The position numbers and the translations under genes are program-made. Of a stretch of DNA of 64,000 bases, positions 56,113 to 63,120 are shown piece after piece. The stretch comes from Providencia zhijiangensis (GTDB lineage Bacteria > Pseudomonadota > Gammaproteobacteria > Enterobacterales > Enterobacteriaceae). Each line of letters starts with the position of its first letter. Position 1 is the first letter of the stretch. The notes beneath the pieces are model-generated. The model saw only the letters and a program-made list of their open reading frames with translations, searched no databases and was not told the DNA's origin. The stretch is from the NCBI RefSeq assembly GCF_030315915.2, contig NZ_CP135990.1, positions 1,240,001 to 1,304,000 of the forward strand. The letters are read 5' to 3'.

Positions 56113-56391
56113 ATGGTAGCAACAGGTCGTTATTTCTATATTTATGGACGAGTCCAAGGTGTTGGGTTTCGGTACCAAACCTATCATTGGGCGAATCAAA
56201 ATGGGATCAAAGGTTTTGTTTATAACCGGGATGATGGCAGTGTGAAACTGGCTATTTATGGTTCCGAGCAGGATATTGAATTTGTCGATGACTGGCTGAA
56301 AGCGGGCGGGCCTCCGGGGGCTAAAATCGACCACTACTTTAGTGAAAATTGGCATACGGAACCAATAGCGGATTTTTCCGTCCGCTATTAG
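56113..56391 (+). CDS. acyP: Acylphosphatase
   Basis: A 92-aa enzyme hydrolysing acyl phosphates. The catalytic loop VQGVGFRYQTYHWANQNG contains the arginine that binds phosphate; the catalytic asparagine is in GFVYNRDDGSVK. Start at 56113, eight bases after GGAGG; an in-frame ATG at 56095 lies before that site. Confidence 0.95.
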   Translation: MVATGRYFYIYGRVQGVGFRYQTYHWANQNGIKGFVYNRDDGSVKLAIYGSEQDIEFVDDWLKAGGPPGAKIDHYFSENWHTEPIADFSVRY

Positions 56392-56398
56392 TGTGTTC

Positions 56399-56728
56399 TT
56401 AAATACATTTTACGGGTTTAGGAAGACCTGCAAGTTTTGTCGCTTGCTTCGCAGGACCTTGAGGAAACAGTCGATATAAATAACGGCTGTTGCCTTTTTC
56501 TTCCCCAAACTGCTGAGAAACCGCTTTAACTAACATTCTGATCGCTGGTGATGTATTAAATTCTAAATAGAACGCACGAACGAAACGGATAATTTCGAGA
56601 TGCTCATCAGTGAGTTCAATTTCTTCTTGCGCAGCGAGTAGCGGAATAAGATCTTCGCTCCATTGTTGGCTATCAAGTAGGTAGCCTTGCGAGTCTGTTT
56701 CAATTTCTTGATTATTAAAAACCAACAT
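56399..56728 (-). CDS. tusE: Sulfur relay protein TusE (DsrC-like)
   Basis: DsrC-family sulfur carrier that passes persulfide sulfur from TusBCD to MnmA in 2-thiouridine formation on tRNA. The acceptor Cys is the penultimate residue in the tail [11 protein letters not shown]. Other landmarks: [38 protein letters not shown] and [20 protein letters not shown]. 109 aa. Convergent with acyP. E. coli yccA, which follows tusE there, is missing; the tRNA gene comes next. Confidence 0.95.
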   Translation of the reverse strand: MLVFNNQEIETDSQGYLLDSQQWSEDLIPLLAAQEEIELTDEHLEIIRFVRAFYLEFNTSPAIRMLVKAVSQQFGEEKGNSRYLYRLFPQGPAKQATKLAGLPKPVKCI

Positions 56729-56922
56729 ACTTAATTTCTATCCAAACAAAAGTAGACCGCAAATTTAGCAAAAAACCAGCAATAACCCAAGTAAACCCTG
56801 TTGGAATAGGAAAAAATGTTGATAATTTCATCCATTGAATCAATGTGCGTCTATTTTTAAAGCGAACGAACAAATTAGGGGTTTACATTGAAAGCGCAGA
56901 TGATTATAGTGCTCGTCATTGC

Positions 56923-57010
56923 GGAGGGGTGGCCGAGCGGCTGAAGGCAGCGGTCTTGAAAACCGCCGATGGGAAACCATCCGAGAGTTCGAATCTCTCC
57001 TCCTCCGCCA
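56923..57010 (+). tRNA. serT: tRNA-Ser(UGA)
   Basis: 88-nt class II tRNA with encoded CCA. Acceptor GGAGGGG pairs with CTCCTCC, discriminator G. The anticodon loop CTTGAAA gives anticodon UGA; the long variable arm is CGATGGGAAACCATC; the T loop is GTTCGAATC. Same location as E. coli serT. An integrase gene follows 165 bp downstream, so this tRNA is the likely anchor of an integrative element. Confidence 0.97.
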
Positions 57011-57174
57011 TATTCACTTCCAATCAAGTCTACTAAAGTCTCTCAATCCCAAGTAAATAAAACATTCAAGCTAAATCCCATTATTCCAACGTCTACTATC
57101 GTCTATTGAAAACTACCCCCTTTAGGTGGTACATATGGGGGTACATTTATACCCCATGATTTGAGTACCCCCAA
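57011..57174 (+). promoter_or_regulatory. Junction between tRNA-Ser and integrase: candidate att and int operator region
   Basis: Contains GTCTACTA at 57028-57035 and again at 57091-57098 (the octamer recurs at 59597-59604), possible integrase arm or core sites. Just before int lies a set of inverted G5/C5 blocks (about 57130-57172: TGGGGGTAC, TACCCCA, GTACCCCC), which look like an autoregulatory operator. The integrase ATG has no clear ribosome-binding site. Confidence 0.45.
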
Positions 57175-58386
57175 ATGAAGCTAACCGTTAAGCAAATTGA
57201 TTCCAGCAAGCCTAAAGAAAAAGACTACAAACTATCTGATGGTGGTGGGCTGTACCTATTGGTTAAAACGAACGGCGGAAAGTATTGGCGGTTAAAATAC
57301 CGAATCGATGGTAAAGAGAAGCTTTTAGCTATTGGAATTTATCCAACTGTTACACTCGCTGATGCCAGAAGAAAGCGTGATGATGCAAAGAGATTGCTGG
57401 CGGATGGAATTGACCCAAACCAACAACGCAAAGAACAAAAGCAAGCCTCAAAGATTGACAGTGTAAACACCTTTAAAAATATCGCCCTTGAATGGTATGG
57501 GGGAAGAAAGGATCGCTGGTCTGTTGGTTATCGTGATGACATGATGGACGCATTCGAAAAAGACGTCTTTCCTTATATAGGTAATCGCCCGATTGCCGAA
57601 ATCAAACCAATGGAATTACTTGAAGTGCTTTCTATTATGGAAAAGCGCGGAGCAACCGAGAAGCTAAAGAAAGTGCGTCAACGTTGTGGTGAGGTATGGA
57701 AGTACGCCATTATTACTGGTAGGGCTGAGTATAACCCCGCGCCAGATTTAGCCAGTGCCTTTGTTCCACATAAGCGTGAGCATTACGCCCACCTTTCAGT
57801 AAGTGAATTACCAGAATTTCTTTCTTCTATTGATAAGTACATGGGAAGCCAGATTGTAAGAGTGGCATTAAGAGTGCTTATATTAACTGGAGTTCGACCA
57901 GGTGAATTGAGAAAGGCGGAATGGTCAGAAATTAACTTTGATACTGGGGTATGGGAAATACCGGCTGAAAAAATGAAGATGCGCCGCCCTCATATTGTAC
58001 CGTTATCAGAGCAGGTTATTGATTTGCTGAAACAAATACACCCCATCAGTGGCAGTTATCAATATATATTCCCTAGCCGTACTGATTATAGAAAGCATAT
58101 ATCAGATATGGCATTGAATACGATGATTAGGCGCATGGGCTACAGTGGTAGAGCCACAGGTCACGGATTCAGGCATACAATGAGCACCATCCTACACGAA
58201 CAAGGCTATAACACCGCATGGATTGAGACACAGCTAGCGCACGTTGATAAGAATTCTATCCGTGGAACGTATAACCATGCTCAGTATATTGATGGACGCA
58301 GAGAAATGCTTCAGTGGTATGCTGATTACATGGGGGCATTAGAGAACGGGGATAATGTTGTGCACGGTAACTTTAAACGTGCTTAA
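57175..58386 (+). CDS. P4-type tyrosine recombinase integrase
   Basis: A 403-aa site-specific recombinase. The N-terminal arm-binding domain (DUF4102 type) shows KLSDGGGLYLLVKTNGGKYW and GIYPTVTLADARRKRDDAKR. The SAM-like core-binding domain is near 95-190. Catalytic residues: Arg241 in LTGVRPGELRKAEW, His330 and Arg333 in GHGFRHTMS, Tyr366 in GTYNHAQY. All present, so probably functional. Position next to tRNA-Ser fits integration into that gene. Followed by a terminator at 58408-58436. Confidence 0.95.
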   Translation: MKLTVKQIDSSKPKEKDYKLSDGGGLYLLVKTNGGKYWRLKYRIDGKEKLLAIGIYPTVTLADARRKRDDAKRLLADGIDPNQQRKEQKQASKIDSVNTFKNIALEWYGGRKDRWSVGYRDDMMDAFEKDVFPYIGNRPIAEIKPMELLEVLSIMEKRGATEKLKKVRQRCGEVWKYAIITGRAEYNPAPDLASAFVPHKREHYAHLSVSELPEFLSSIDKYMGSQIVRVALRVLILTGVRPGELRKAEWSEINFDTGVWEIPAEKMKMRRPHIVPLSEQVIDLLKQIHPISGSYQYIFPSRTDYRKHISDMALNTMIRRMGYSGRATGHGFRHTMSTILHEQGYNTAWIETQLAHVDKNSIRGTYNHAQYIDGRREMLQWYADYMGALENGDNVVHGNFKRA

Positions 58387-58407
58387 GTAGCCAGCGATCG
58401 AACACTG

Positions 58408-58436
58408 AACCAGACAGTTAAATGTCTGGTTTTTTT
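58408..58436 (+). terminator. Terminator after the integrase
   Basis: AACCAGACA-GTTAAA-TGTCTGGTT followed by T5. Confidence 0.92.
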
Positions 58437-58603
58437 ATGTTGGAACTGCTTGTTATTACAAAAAATATTTAAAATATTACAGAAGTTATCCACAATTACT
58501 ATCTAATTAGTACACTTGATAATAAGCAGATATACGATAGACTTTACTTTAGTATTATTTAGTGGACGGTAATAGACCACATGGAAACTCAGGGAGATGA
58601 GGC

Positions 58604-59521
58604 GTGGACATATCTGCATATCGTGAATGGTTAAGCTATTCAGAAATAGTGACGCTTTTAGCGGATAAACAGGATATACAAGTATCTATTGGTGATATCG
58701 CAAGGCTCGTCGCAGACGAGGCAATTTCCCCATCTATATATTTTCAAGCCCCCACCCCCGCAAGAAAAGTTTCATTGAAAACTGTTCCATTATCGGTAGC
58801 ACTTGATGATCCTGACGCATTGATAAAGGCTAATTTAGAAATGCTGAATACCGACGCAGTAATGCCAGAAACTTTAATTCAGCATGCAATACCAATAAAT
58901 AATGAGATAGTTAGAATTGATGGACTGTGGGATGCTATGTTTTGCGGTGTAATTAAACACTTCAATGAATGCCTTTATAGCCAGGGTGTTGGGCTTAATG
59001 AACCACTGAGAAGTTTATATGGTGTAAGAGGGATTGTATTAATCAAGGGTAATGACTTGTATCAGGTATTATCCCCAGTTGATATTAGTGAGTCTCTAAA
59101 AATAGTAGAGGCTATGAAATTAGCGCATGCAGATCGTTTGAATCCCTTAGTTGACAAGCATATAGCGCAATTAACACATCTTCTCAATTTAGTTAACAAT
59201 GGCGATTACGCTCATCAGCTTATGCCTTGCACAAGCGTTCCGAGTGGCGCATTGCCCGTAATTAAAAAATCTAATATTTTAAAATTAACAAATAAAGGTG
59301 CCTGTAAAGCAGATAAAAAAGAGTCTCCTAAGACTATTAATGCTATGGCTCAATATATATATGGATTAACTTGTGTGAGATACGGAAAAGATATTGCAGA
59401 TAACCCTCGCTCTCATATTGAAAGTCCAGTAGGGGTAATAAGAAAAGATTTTGATGCTCAAGGTCTTCCTTTGCCTAGTGGAAATACAGTTTCTGGCTGG
59501 CTTAAAAATATTGATTCGTAA
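58604..59521 (+). CDS. Unrecognised 305-aa protein of the integrative element
   Basis: GTG start behind GGGAGATGAG. No family recognised. An N-terminal segment (REWLSYSEIVTLLADKQDIQ...) resembles helix-turn-helix-like modules of element proteins. The C-terminal part (NAMAQYIYGLTCVRYGKDIA, then QGLPLPSGNTVSGWLKNI) looks like a small helical DNA-binding domain. No signal peptide or membrane helix. Its position between int and alpA suggests a regulatory or accessory function, which is inference only. Confidence 0.7.
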   Translation: MDISAYREWLSYSEIVTLLADKQDIQVSIGDIARLVADEAISPSIYFQAPTPARKVSLKTVPLSVALDDPDALIKANLEMLNTDAVMPETLIQHAIPINNEIVRIDGLWDAMFCGVIKHFNECLYSQGVGLNEPLRSLYGVRGIVLIKGNDLYQVLSPVDISESLKIVEAMKLAHADRLNPLVDKHIAQLTHLLNLVNNGDYAHQLMPCTSVPSGALPVIKKSNILKLTNKGACKADKKESPKTINAMAQYIYGLTCVRYGKDIADNPRSHIESPVGVIRKDFDAQGLPLPSGNTVSGWLKNIDS

Positions 59522-59637
59522 TATTACGAACTATTTTTGTCATATTACGAAAACCTCCAACCTAAAAAAGTATATTCCCTCTTGAGATCTACGGACGTCT
59601 ACTAAGGCGTATCATTAACTAGATAACAGGGGGCATC

Positions 59638-59856
59638 ATGCCAACAGTAACAACCTTAAAAGAAAACCTCATTCGCTTACCTGAAGTTATGCGCCGTACT
59701 GGCTATGGTAAAGCGTGGATTTATCGCCTCATTGAAACAGGTCAATTCCCTAAATCAGTAAAAATCGGCACTCGTTCTATTGCTTTCGTTGAGTCAGAGG
59801 TGGATGAGTGGGTAGCAAATAAGATTGCTGAATCACGCACTGGTGAGGTGGCATAA
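59638..59856 (+). CDS. AlpA-family transcriptional regulator
   Basis: A 72-aa MerR-like helix-turn-helix protein: IRLPEVMRRTGYGKAWIYRL, ETGQFPKSVKIGTRSIAF, VESEVDEWVANKI. AlpA-type regulators in P4-like elements activate excision by regulating int or act as excisionases. Preceded by two copies of ATATTACGAA (59522-59531 region and about 59543-59552), possible operator repeats. Overlaps the next gene by 1 bp. Confidence 0.92.
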   Translation: MPTVTTLKENLIRLPEVMRRTGYGKAWIYRLIETGQFPKSVKIGTRSIAFVESEVDEWVANKIAESRTGEVA

Positions 59857-60251
59857 TGGAAAAGAAAAACCACCCGTCACAGGTGGCTTCTCAGAATAAC
59901 GTAGCACCGTCTATTCTATCAAAGAACCCACCGAAAAAACACCGCGCCCGTTTATATATGTTAGGCACAGGCATTAATGGATTTACAGAGAATGAAATAT
60001 TAATTCATTGTCGTTTATCGTCAGGTCGTAATTATCCAAATGAATTGGAACGTTTATTAAATATCGAACTGGAACGCATTGATGAGCTCAATCCTGATGG
60101 TATCGGGTCACACTACCGTTACCGCTTTAAGACGGCTCAGGATGCGCAGAAGGTTATCAATTTAATCAATGAACGCGCTGAACAAGGTAATTACCAGACG
60201 CTAGATAAAGCACTCGTAAATAACATTTTAAGCCTCTACCCGACAAAATAA
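59856..60251 (+). CDS. Unrecognised 131-aa element protein
   Basis: Coupled to alpA (shared base at 59856). An unstructured basic start (MEKKNHPSQVASQNNVAPSI) is followed by a compact part LYMLGTGINGFTENEILIHC, RLSSGRNYPNELERLLNIEL and YRFKTAQDAQKVINLINERA that could be a winged-helix fold. No family assigned. Typical of small regulatory ORFs in phage-satellite early regions. Confidence 0.7.
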   Translation: MEKKNHPSQVASQNNVAPSILSKNPPKKHRARLYMLGTGINGFTENEILIHCRLSSGRNYPNELERLLNIELERIDELNPDGIGSHYRYRFKTAQDAQKVINLINERAEQGNYQTLDKALVNNILSLYPTK

Positions 60252-60263
60252 CGGAATAAGAAA

Positions 60264-60959
60264 ATGAAACCAAAAAATTACAGCTTAATTGCTGGCGGAT
60301 TCGCTCACCCTGAAATCAGCGACGAACCTATTTTAATTCAACACAGAACCGAGCCAAGAATAGATAGCCGCCTGTTTGCTAAACGTATCGGAATTAAACA
60401 TAAGAACCTTTTTGAATTAATTAAAAAGCACATAAAACAGCTAAGAGAGTTCGGCTCACTGCCTACGTTTGAAACGGAGTCAGTGAAAGAAGTAGGGGCG
60501 CGAGGTATTAAACACAATCGTTATTACCTACTCAATGAAAACCAATTTGATTTTATGTGCCGTATTGTCCGTGGGCGTAATCATGAGCAGATGACACAAT
60601 TCAAGATGGACGTAACCAAAGCATTTAGTAAGAAGCGCGCTGCTGAACCTATCCGTCGTGAATATCTGCCCCATTACCATGAGTCACGCGACGCACTCAG
60701 AGACTTGGGCGCAGAAAAATATCATTACATCAATCTAGCCCGTACAGAGAACCGATTAACAGGGTTGCTCACTGGCGAACGTGCCAGCGCAGACGAGCAA
60801 CAATTAGGTTTATTAGTCTGTATGCAGAAAATCGAACAGGCAGCGTTTCAGGATGCTATTGATTCGGGTTTATCGGCTACTCAGGCATTGCGTGAAGTCA
60901 GTAAACGCATTGAGCAGTTCGCTAGCTTAATGAGTCCTACGGTGCGGATTGGTGGCTAA
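60264..60959 (+). CDS. Rha-family/antirepressor-like phage regulatory protein
   Basis: 231 aa with an N-terminal Rha-type domain (RLFAKRIGIKHKNLFELIKK, REFGSLPTFETESVKEVG, RYYLLNENQFDFMCRIVRG) and a C-terminal part (YHESRDALRDLGAEKYHYIN, LARTENRLTGLLTGERASAD) similar to the C-terminal region of P22-type antirepressors. Such proteins interfere with repressors or host functions during induction. 12 bp after the previous gene, with the next gene starting one base after its stop, so one early operon is likely. Confidence 0.82.
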   Translation: MKPKNYSLIAGGFAHPEISDEPILIQHRTEPRIDSRLFAKRIGIKHKNLFELIKKHIKQLREFGSLPTFETESVKEVGARGIKHNRYYLLNENQFDFMCRIVRGRNHEQMTQFKMDVTKAFSKKRAAEPIRREYLPHYHESRDALRDLGAEKYHYINLARTENRLTGLLTGERASADEQQLGLLVCMQKIEQAAFQDAIDSGLSATQALREVSKRIEQFASLMSPTVRIGG

Positions 60960-60960
60960 T

Positions 60961-62052
60961 ATGATGAATATCGCAGCTAATGCCTACCAAGTGAATGATT
61001 CCCTACTGGCAGGTAATAACGTATGTTCAACTTACACTAATCAGCCGATTACCGTAGCTTTAAACTACGGTATTACTGACAACCAATCAGACAAACTTTC
61101 GTCCGATCACTCGGTCAATATTTTGGCTCAGCAATCAGCTAAAACTTTAGCCGATGTATCAGCGAAAATTTACGCCAATCAATCGCCCAAATTTACGGGA
61201 AATCAATCAGGGAAATATTTCCTAGGTCAATCAGCAAAACATTTTGCCAATCTAAAACGTGGGGAATTTACACCATTTGCGAAAGGTGACTTTTCTCATC
61301 TTTCTAAAGAGGCTAATTATCCTCATTGGCAAGGTTTAATCGGGGTCACTACACAAGACAGAATTGAGTTTTGTCAGTCCATAAAAAAAGAACAAATTGA
61401 GTTTTTTGAGTCCATAAAAAAGGGCAGCCAATCGGCTACCCTTGGAAACGTCGATATTGAATACCGAGCAAGTGAGAACTATGAGGATAGTATTCATCTT
61501 GTTATCGGTAAAGATAATAACCTTGAGTTAATACAAAAATGTGCAATACATCACTTGCGCTTATGGGTAATTGTTGGCTATAGTAAAAACGCACTAGCAA
61601 AATCTAGTGTCAGGATTTGCACCCTGAACCCGTACAAGGCGACACATGACGCGCCTAGCGTCTTTTTTTGTGTCTATGCCTACGCATACCTACGATTTAC
61701 GGTATTATATCGCCCAAATTCAATGGTGATGCTGGCAGGGCAACCGAAAGGTTGGCTGGTATCCTTGTACGCCAGTAGTGCAAACCCTGTCAGTGTCACC
61801 ACCCCTATAGAGATTTGCACCTCTGGTGGTGACTCCTTAGCACAGTACAAGGAGATCATCGTTATGATGGCAACCCCTACCCAAACTCAATTCAAATTCC
61901 TGTTTTTGAGCATTAAGCGCTCAGATACTACTGCTAAACCTTGTCGCATTGCTGTTACAGCATCGAACGAACACGATGCAAGACTCATGCTTGTACGTGA
62001 TTACATTCTGTCATTCGCTGGTCGCTTACCTGCTCAGGAGGTGACAGCATGA
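60961..62052 (+). CDS. Repeat-containing ORF with Ash/Icd-like 3' end
   Basis: A frame open for 363 codons, starting ATG-ATG one base after the previous stop (GGTGG upstream). The first part is unlike any family I know and contains degenerate 8-residue repeats with core NQS-K (AQQSAK, YANQSPK, TGNQSGK, LGQSAK; 61108-61260) and an 11-residue tandem repeat IEF--SIKK (61361-61421). The frame then runs through a terminator (61648-61669) and the C4 RNA (61734-61791) into an Icd-like domain. Proteins annotated as ash/Icd-like in P4-type elements cover the same span. It is doubtful that one polypeptide is really made from all of it; the last 62 codons probably have their own start at 61864. Confidence 0.6.
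   Translation: MMNIAANAYQVNDSLLAGNNVCSTYTNQPITVALNYGITDNQSDKLSSDHSVNILAQQSAKTLADVSAKIYANQSPKFTGNQSGKYFLGQSAKHFANLKRGEFTPFAKGDFSHLSKEANYPHWQGLIGVTTQDRIEFCQSIKKEQIEFFESIKKGSQSATLGNVDIEYRASENYEDSIHLVIGKDNNLELIQKCAIHHLRLWVIVGYSKNALAKSSVRICTLNPYKATHDAPSVFFCVYAYAYLRFTVLYRPNSMVMLAGQPKGWLVSLYASSANPVSVTTPIEICTSGGDSLAQYKEIIVMMATPTQTQFKFLFLSIKRSDTTAKPCRIAVTASNEHDARLMLVRDYILSFAGRLPAQEVTA
61108..61260 (+). repeat. Degenerate 24-bp tandem repeat (8-residue protein repeat)
   Basis: Successive octapeptides ILAQQSAK, TLADVSAK, IYANQSPK, FTGNQSGK, YFLGQSAK, each encoded by 24 bp with a recurring CAATCAGC(G)AAA core. Confidence 0.85.
61361..61421 (+). repeat. 33-bp tandem repeat, two copies
   Basis: GAATTGAGTTTTGTCAGTCC plus ATAAAAAAAG, followed 33 bp later by AAATTGAGTTTTTTGAGTCC plus ATAAAAAAGG. 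Encodes RIEFCQSIKKE and QIEFFESIKKG. Confidence 0.85.
61414..61446 (-). terminator. Hairpin with T run on the minus strand
   Basis: Read on the minus strand: AAGGGTAGCC-GATT-GGCTGCCCTT followed by T4, one mismatch in the stem. It would stop transcription entering from the right. No minus-strand gene is seen here, so it may simply be a structured mRNA element on the plus strand. Confidence 0.55.
61555..61584 (+). promoter_or_regulatory. Candidate promoter of the C4/Icd immunity transcript
   Basis: TTGCGC (61555-61560), 18-bp spacer, TATAGT (61579-61584). A start near 61591 would open the transcript with the small hairpin CACTAG-CAAAAT-CTAGTG, just before the upstream antisense target. Confidence 0.5.
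61611..61639 (+). promoter_or_regulatory. Upstream C4 target (b1/a1 boxes)
   Basis: CAGGATTTGCAC (61611-61622) complements 11 of 12 bases of the C4 box at 61778-61789; GTACAAGG (61632-61639) complements the C4 box at 61762-61770. Order b1 then a1 is the antiparallel arrangement needed for pairing. Confidence 0.8.
61648..61669 (+). terminator. Terminator between the upstream target and C4 RNA
   Basis: GACGC-GCCTA-GCGTC followed by T6. It lies inside the long open frame, right after the upstream antisense target, where P4 CI-type systems place conditional termination. Confidence 0.85.
61734..61791 (+). ncRNA. c4: C4-type antisense RNA
   Basis: Folds into the C4 three-stem form: closing stem GGCAGGG (61734-61740) with CCCTGTC (61785-61791); hairpin CAACC-GAAA-GGTTG (61741-61754) with a GNRA loop; hairpin CTGG (61756-61759) with CCAG (61772-61775), whose loop displays antisense box a' TCCTTGTAC (61762-61770). 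Box b' GTGCAAACCCTG is at 61778-61789. Both boxes have complementary targets upstream (61611-61639) and over the ribosome-binding site of the Icd-like gene (61812-61853). In phages P1/P7 and P4 such RNAs are the primary immunity determinant, blocking expression of the icd-ant or replication operon. Confidence 0.87.
61794..61831 (+). promoter_or_regulatory. Stem-loop presenting the downstream b2 box
   Basis: GTCACCACC (61794-61802) pairs exactly with GGTGGTGAC (61823-61831). The 20-nt loop contains GATTTGCAC (61812-61820), the b2 target of the C4 RNA. Confidence 0.75.
61845..61854 (+). promoter_or_regulatory. Ribosome-binding site of the Icd-like gene overlapping C4 target a2
   Basis: GTACAAGGAG contains the Shine-Dalgarno AAGGAG and is complementary over nine bases (GTACAAGGA) to C4 box a'. 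C4 pairing would therefore cover the ribosome-binding site. Confidence 0.85.
61864..62052 (+). CDS. Icd-like host cell division inhibitor
   Basis: A 62-aa protein, MMATPTQTQFKFLFLSIKRS then DTTAKPCRIAVTASNEHDAR and LMLVRDYILSFAGRLPAQEV. It resembles the Icd-like proteins of P1/P4-type elements (phage P1 Icd inhibits host cell division). Start at 61864 (a second ATG at 61867) about 9 nt after AAGGAG. In frame with the long ORF at 60961. The next gene overlaps its stop (62049-62052, ATGA). Its translation is the expected target of the C4 RNA. Confidence 0.8.
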   Translation: MMATPTQTQFKFLFLSIKRSDTTAKPCRIAVTASNEHDARLMLVRDYILSFAGRLPAQEVTA

Positions 62053-62243
62053 GCGCAGATATCACTATCCATCAAGCAGCTGAAAAAGCACAACAGCTAG
62101 AACTGATTAGCCTGATGCTTCCTAATTATCCTCGCAATTTTACGCCAAGCGATATCGTCGCTATTTCCTCACTTATGACGGAATTATCCGGTGATGTAGC
62201 GGCATTCTTGAACGATGTGGCAGCACAGGAGTGTAAGGAATGA
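62049..62243 (+). CDS. Small element protein, 64 aa
   Basis: MSADITIHQAAEKAQQLELI...; acidic, helical, no family recognised. ATGA overlaps with both neighbours (62049-62052 and 62240-62243) place it firmly in the Icd-like operon. Shares the motif pattern A-KAQQ--LI and SGD/SGE with the following 59-aa protein, suggesting that they are duplicates. Confidence 0.75.
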   Translation: MSADITIHQAAEKAQQLELISLMLPNYPRNFTPSDIVAISSLMTELSGDVAAFLNDVAAQECKE

Positions 62244-62419
62244 GCAAGCCAATTTCTTTAGATGTAGCCGCATACAAGGCACAGCAAGCCAATTCATTAA
62301 TCACAACGATATTAGAACAGGCTCAAGGGAACTGTTCGAGTGAGTTAGTGGATCTCATTTCTATTGCTTGCGATTTAAGCGGTGAAATATGCGAATCCCT
62401 CGAGGAGGCGACCAAATGA
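62240..62419 (+). CDS. Small element protein, 59 aa
   Basis: MSKPISLDVAAYKAQQANSL then ITTILEQAQGNCSSELVDLI and SIACDLSGEICESLEEATK. Frame read directly from the sequence. Coupled by ATGA to the previous gene and by overlap (62416-62419) to the next. Looks like a diverged paralogue of the upstream 64-aa protein. Function unknown. Confidence 0.75.
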   Translation: MSKPISLDVAAYKAQQANSLITTILEQAQGNCSSELVDLISIACDLSGEICESLEEATK

Positions 62420-62625
62420 AAACAATCAAATTAAAAGTTGGTCACTTATCTACCTTGGAAGAGGTTGAGCATATCAACGAAGAACTCCAAGCATTGTTAA
62501 TCCCACTGTTAACGGCTGTAGAGAATGAAGCTGATACAGATACACATTTTCTACTTAGAGCAGTTAATCGCCTTGTACATGCTCAAGGGAAAGAAATTAC
62601 TCGGTTAGCGGAGGTGATGAAATGA
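62416..62625 (+). CDS. Small element protein, 69 aa
   Basis: MKTIKLKVGHLSTLEEVEHI then NEELQALLIPLLTAVENEAD; helical and acidic, no family recognised. Start at 62416 behind GAGGAGG, overlapping the previous stop; an upstream in-frame ATG at 62389 precedes that site. Overlaps the next gene by 4 bp. Confidence 0.75.
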   Translation: MKTIKLKVGHLSTLEEVEHINEELQALLIPLLTAVENEADTDTHFLLRAVNRLVHAQGKEITRLAEVMK

Positions 62626-63093
62626 GACAGGTCACTATCAATGCCACCAGCTTAAGCCCATTCATGTATCAAGGTAAGCGAGTAGTTACCTTTGCCATGA
62701 TTGACAAGGTACACCAACGCCCGAAAGGTACAGCAAGGCGCACATTCACTAAGCATAAACGCCATTTTATTGATGGAGTTGATTACTTTTTGTTAGGTCA
62801 GGACGTATTACGTCCATACCTTGATGAAAATATCACCAAGTACACACCAGAAATAATGGTGTTGGCTGAATCTGGTTATCTCATGTTGGTTAAGCCATTT
62901 ACCGATGATTTGTCGTGGCAGGTTCAGCGTTCAATGGTTAACAGCTACTTTCGTCTGTCTGAGTTTCCCGAAATTAAACATATTCAAATCCCCACGCTGG
63001 CGGAACTTGAGGCCATGCCAATTGGTGAGGCTCAGAACTTAATTAGCCGTTTAGAAGCTGACTCTTATCAAGGTCACGGTAGACGCGGTATGT
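62622..63093 (+). pseudogene. ORF6N/antirepressor-like DNA-binding protein, cut by IS911-like element
   Basis: 156 native codons to 63090; the last Met codon and the TAG stop come from the IS end. The N-terminal ORF6N-like domain (VVTFAMIDKVHQRPKGTARR, KRHFIDGVDYFLLGQDVLRP, VLAESGYLMLVKPFTDDLSW) is characteristic of phage antirepressor-type proteins. A C-terminal region is probably lost. Its place downstream of C4 RNA and an Icd-like gene matches ant in the P1 immI operon (c4-icd-ant). Confidence 0.8.
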
Positions 63094-63120
63094 AGTGGTT
63101 TAATAAATTTGGCCACCTGA

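Noticed and set aside
61108..61260. CRISPR array
   Set aside because: The repeats are degenerate, 24 bp without unique spacers, and keep one protein frame.
61414..61446. A minus-strand gene ending at this hairpin
   Set aside because: No plausible minus-strand ORF lies to its right; the structure may belong to the plus-strand transcript.
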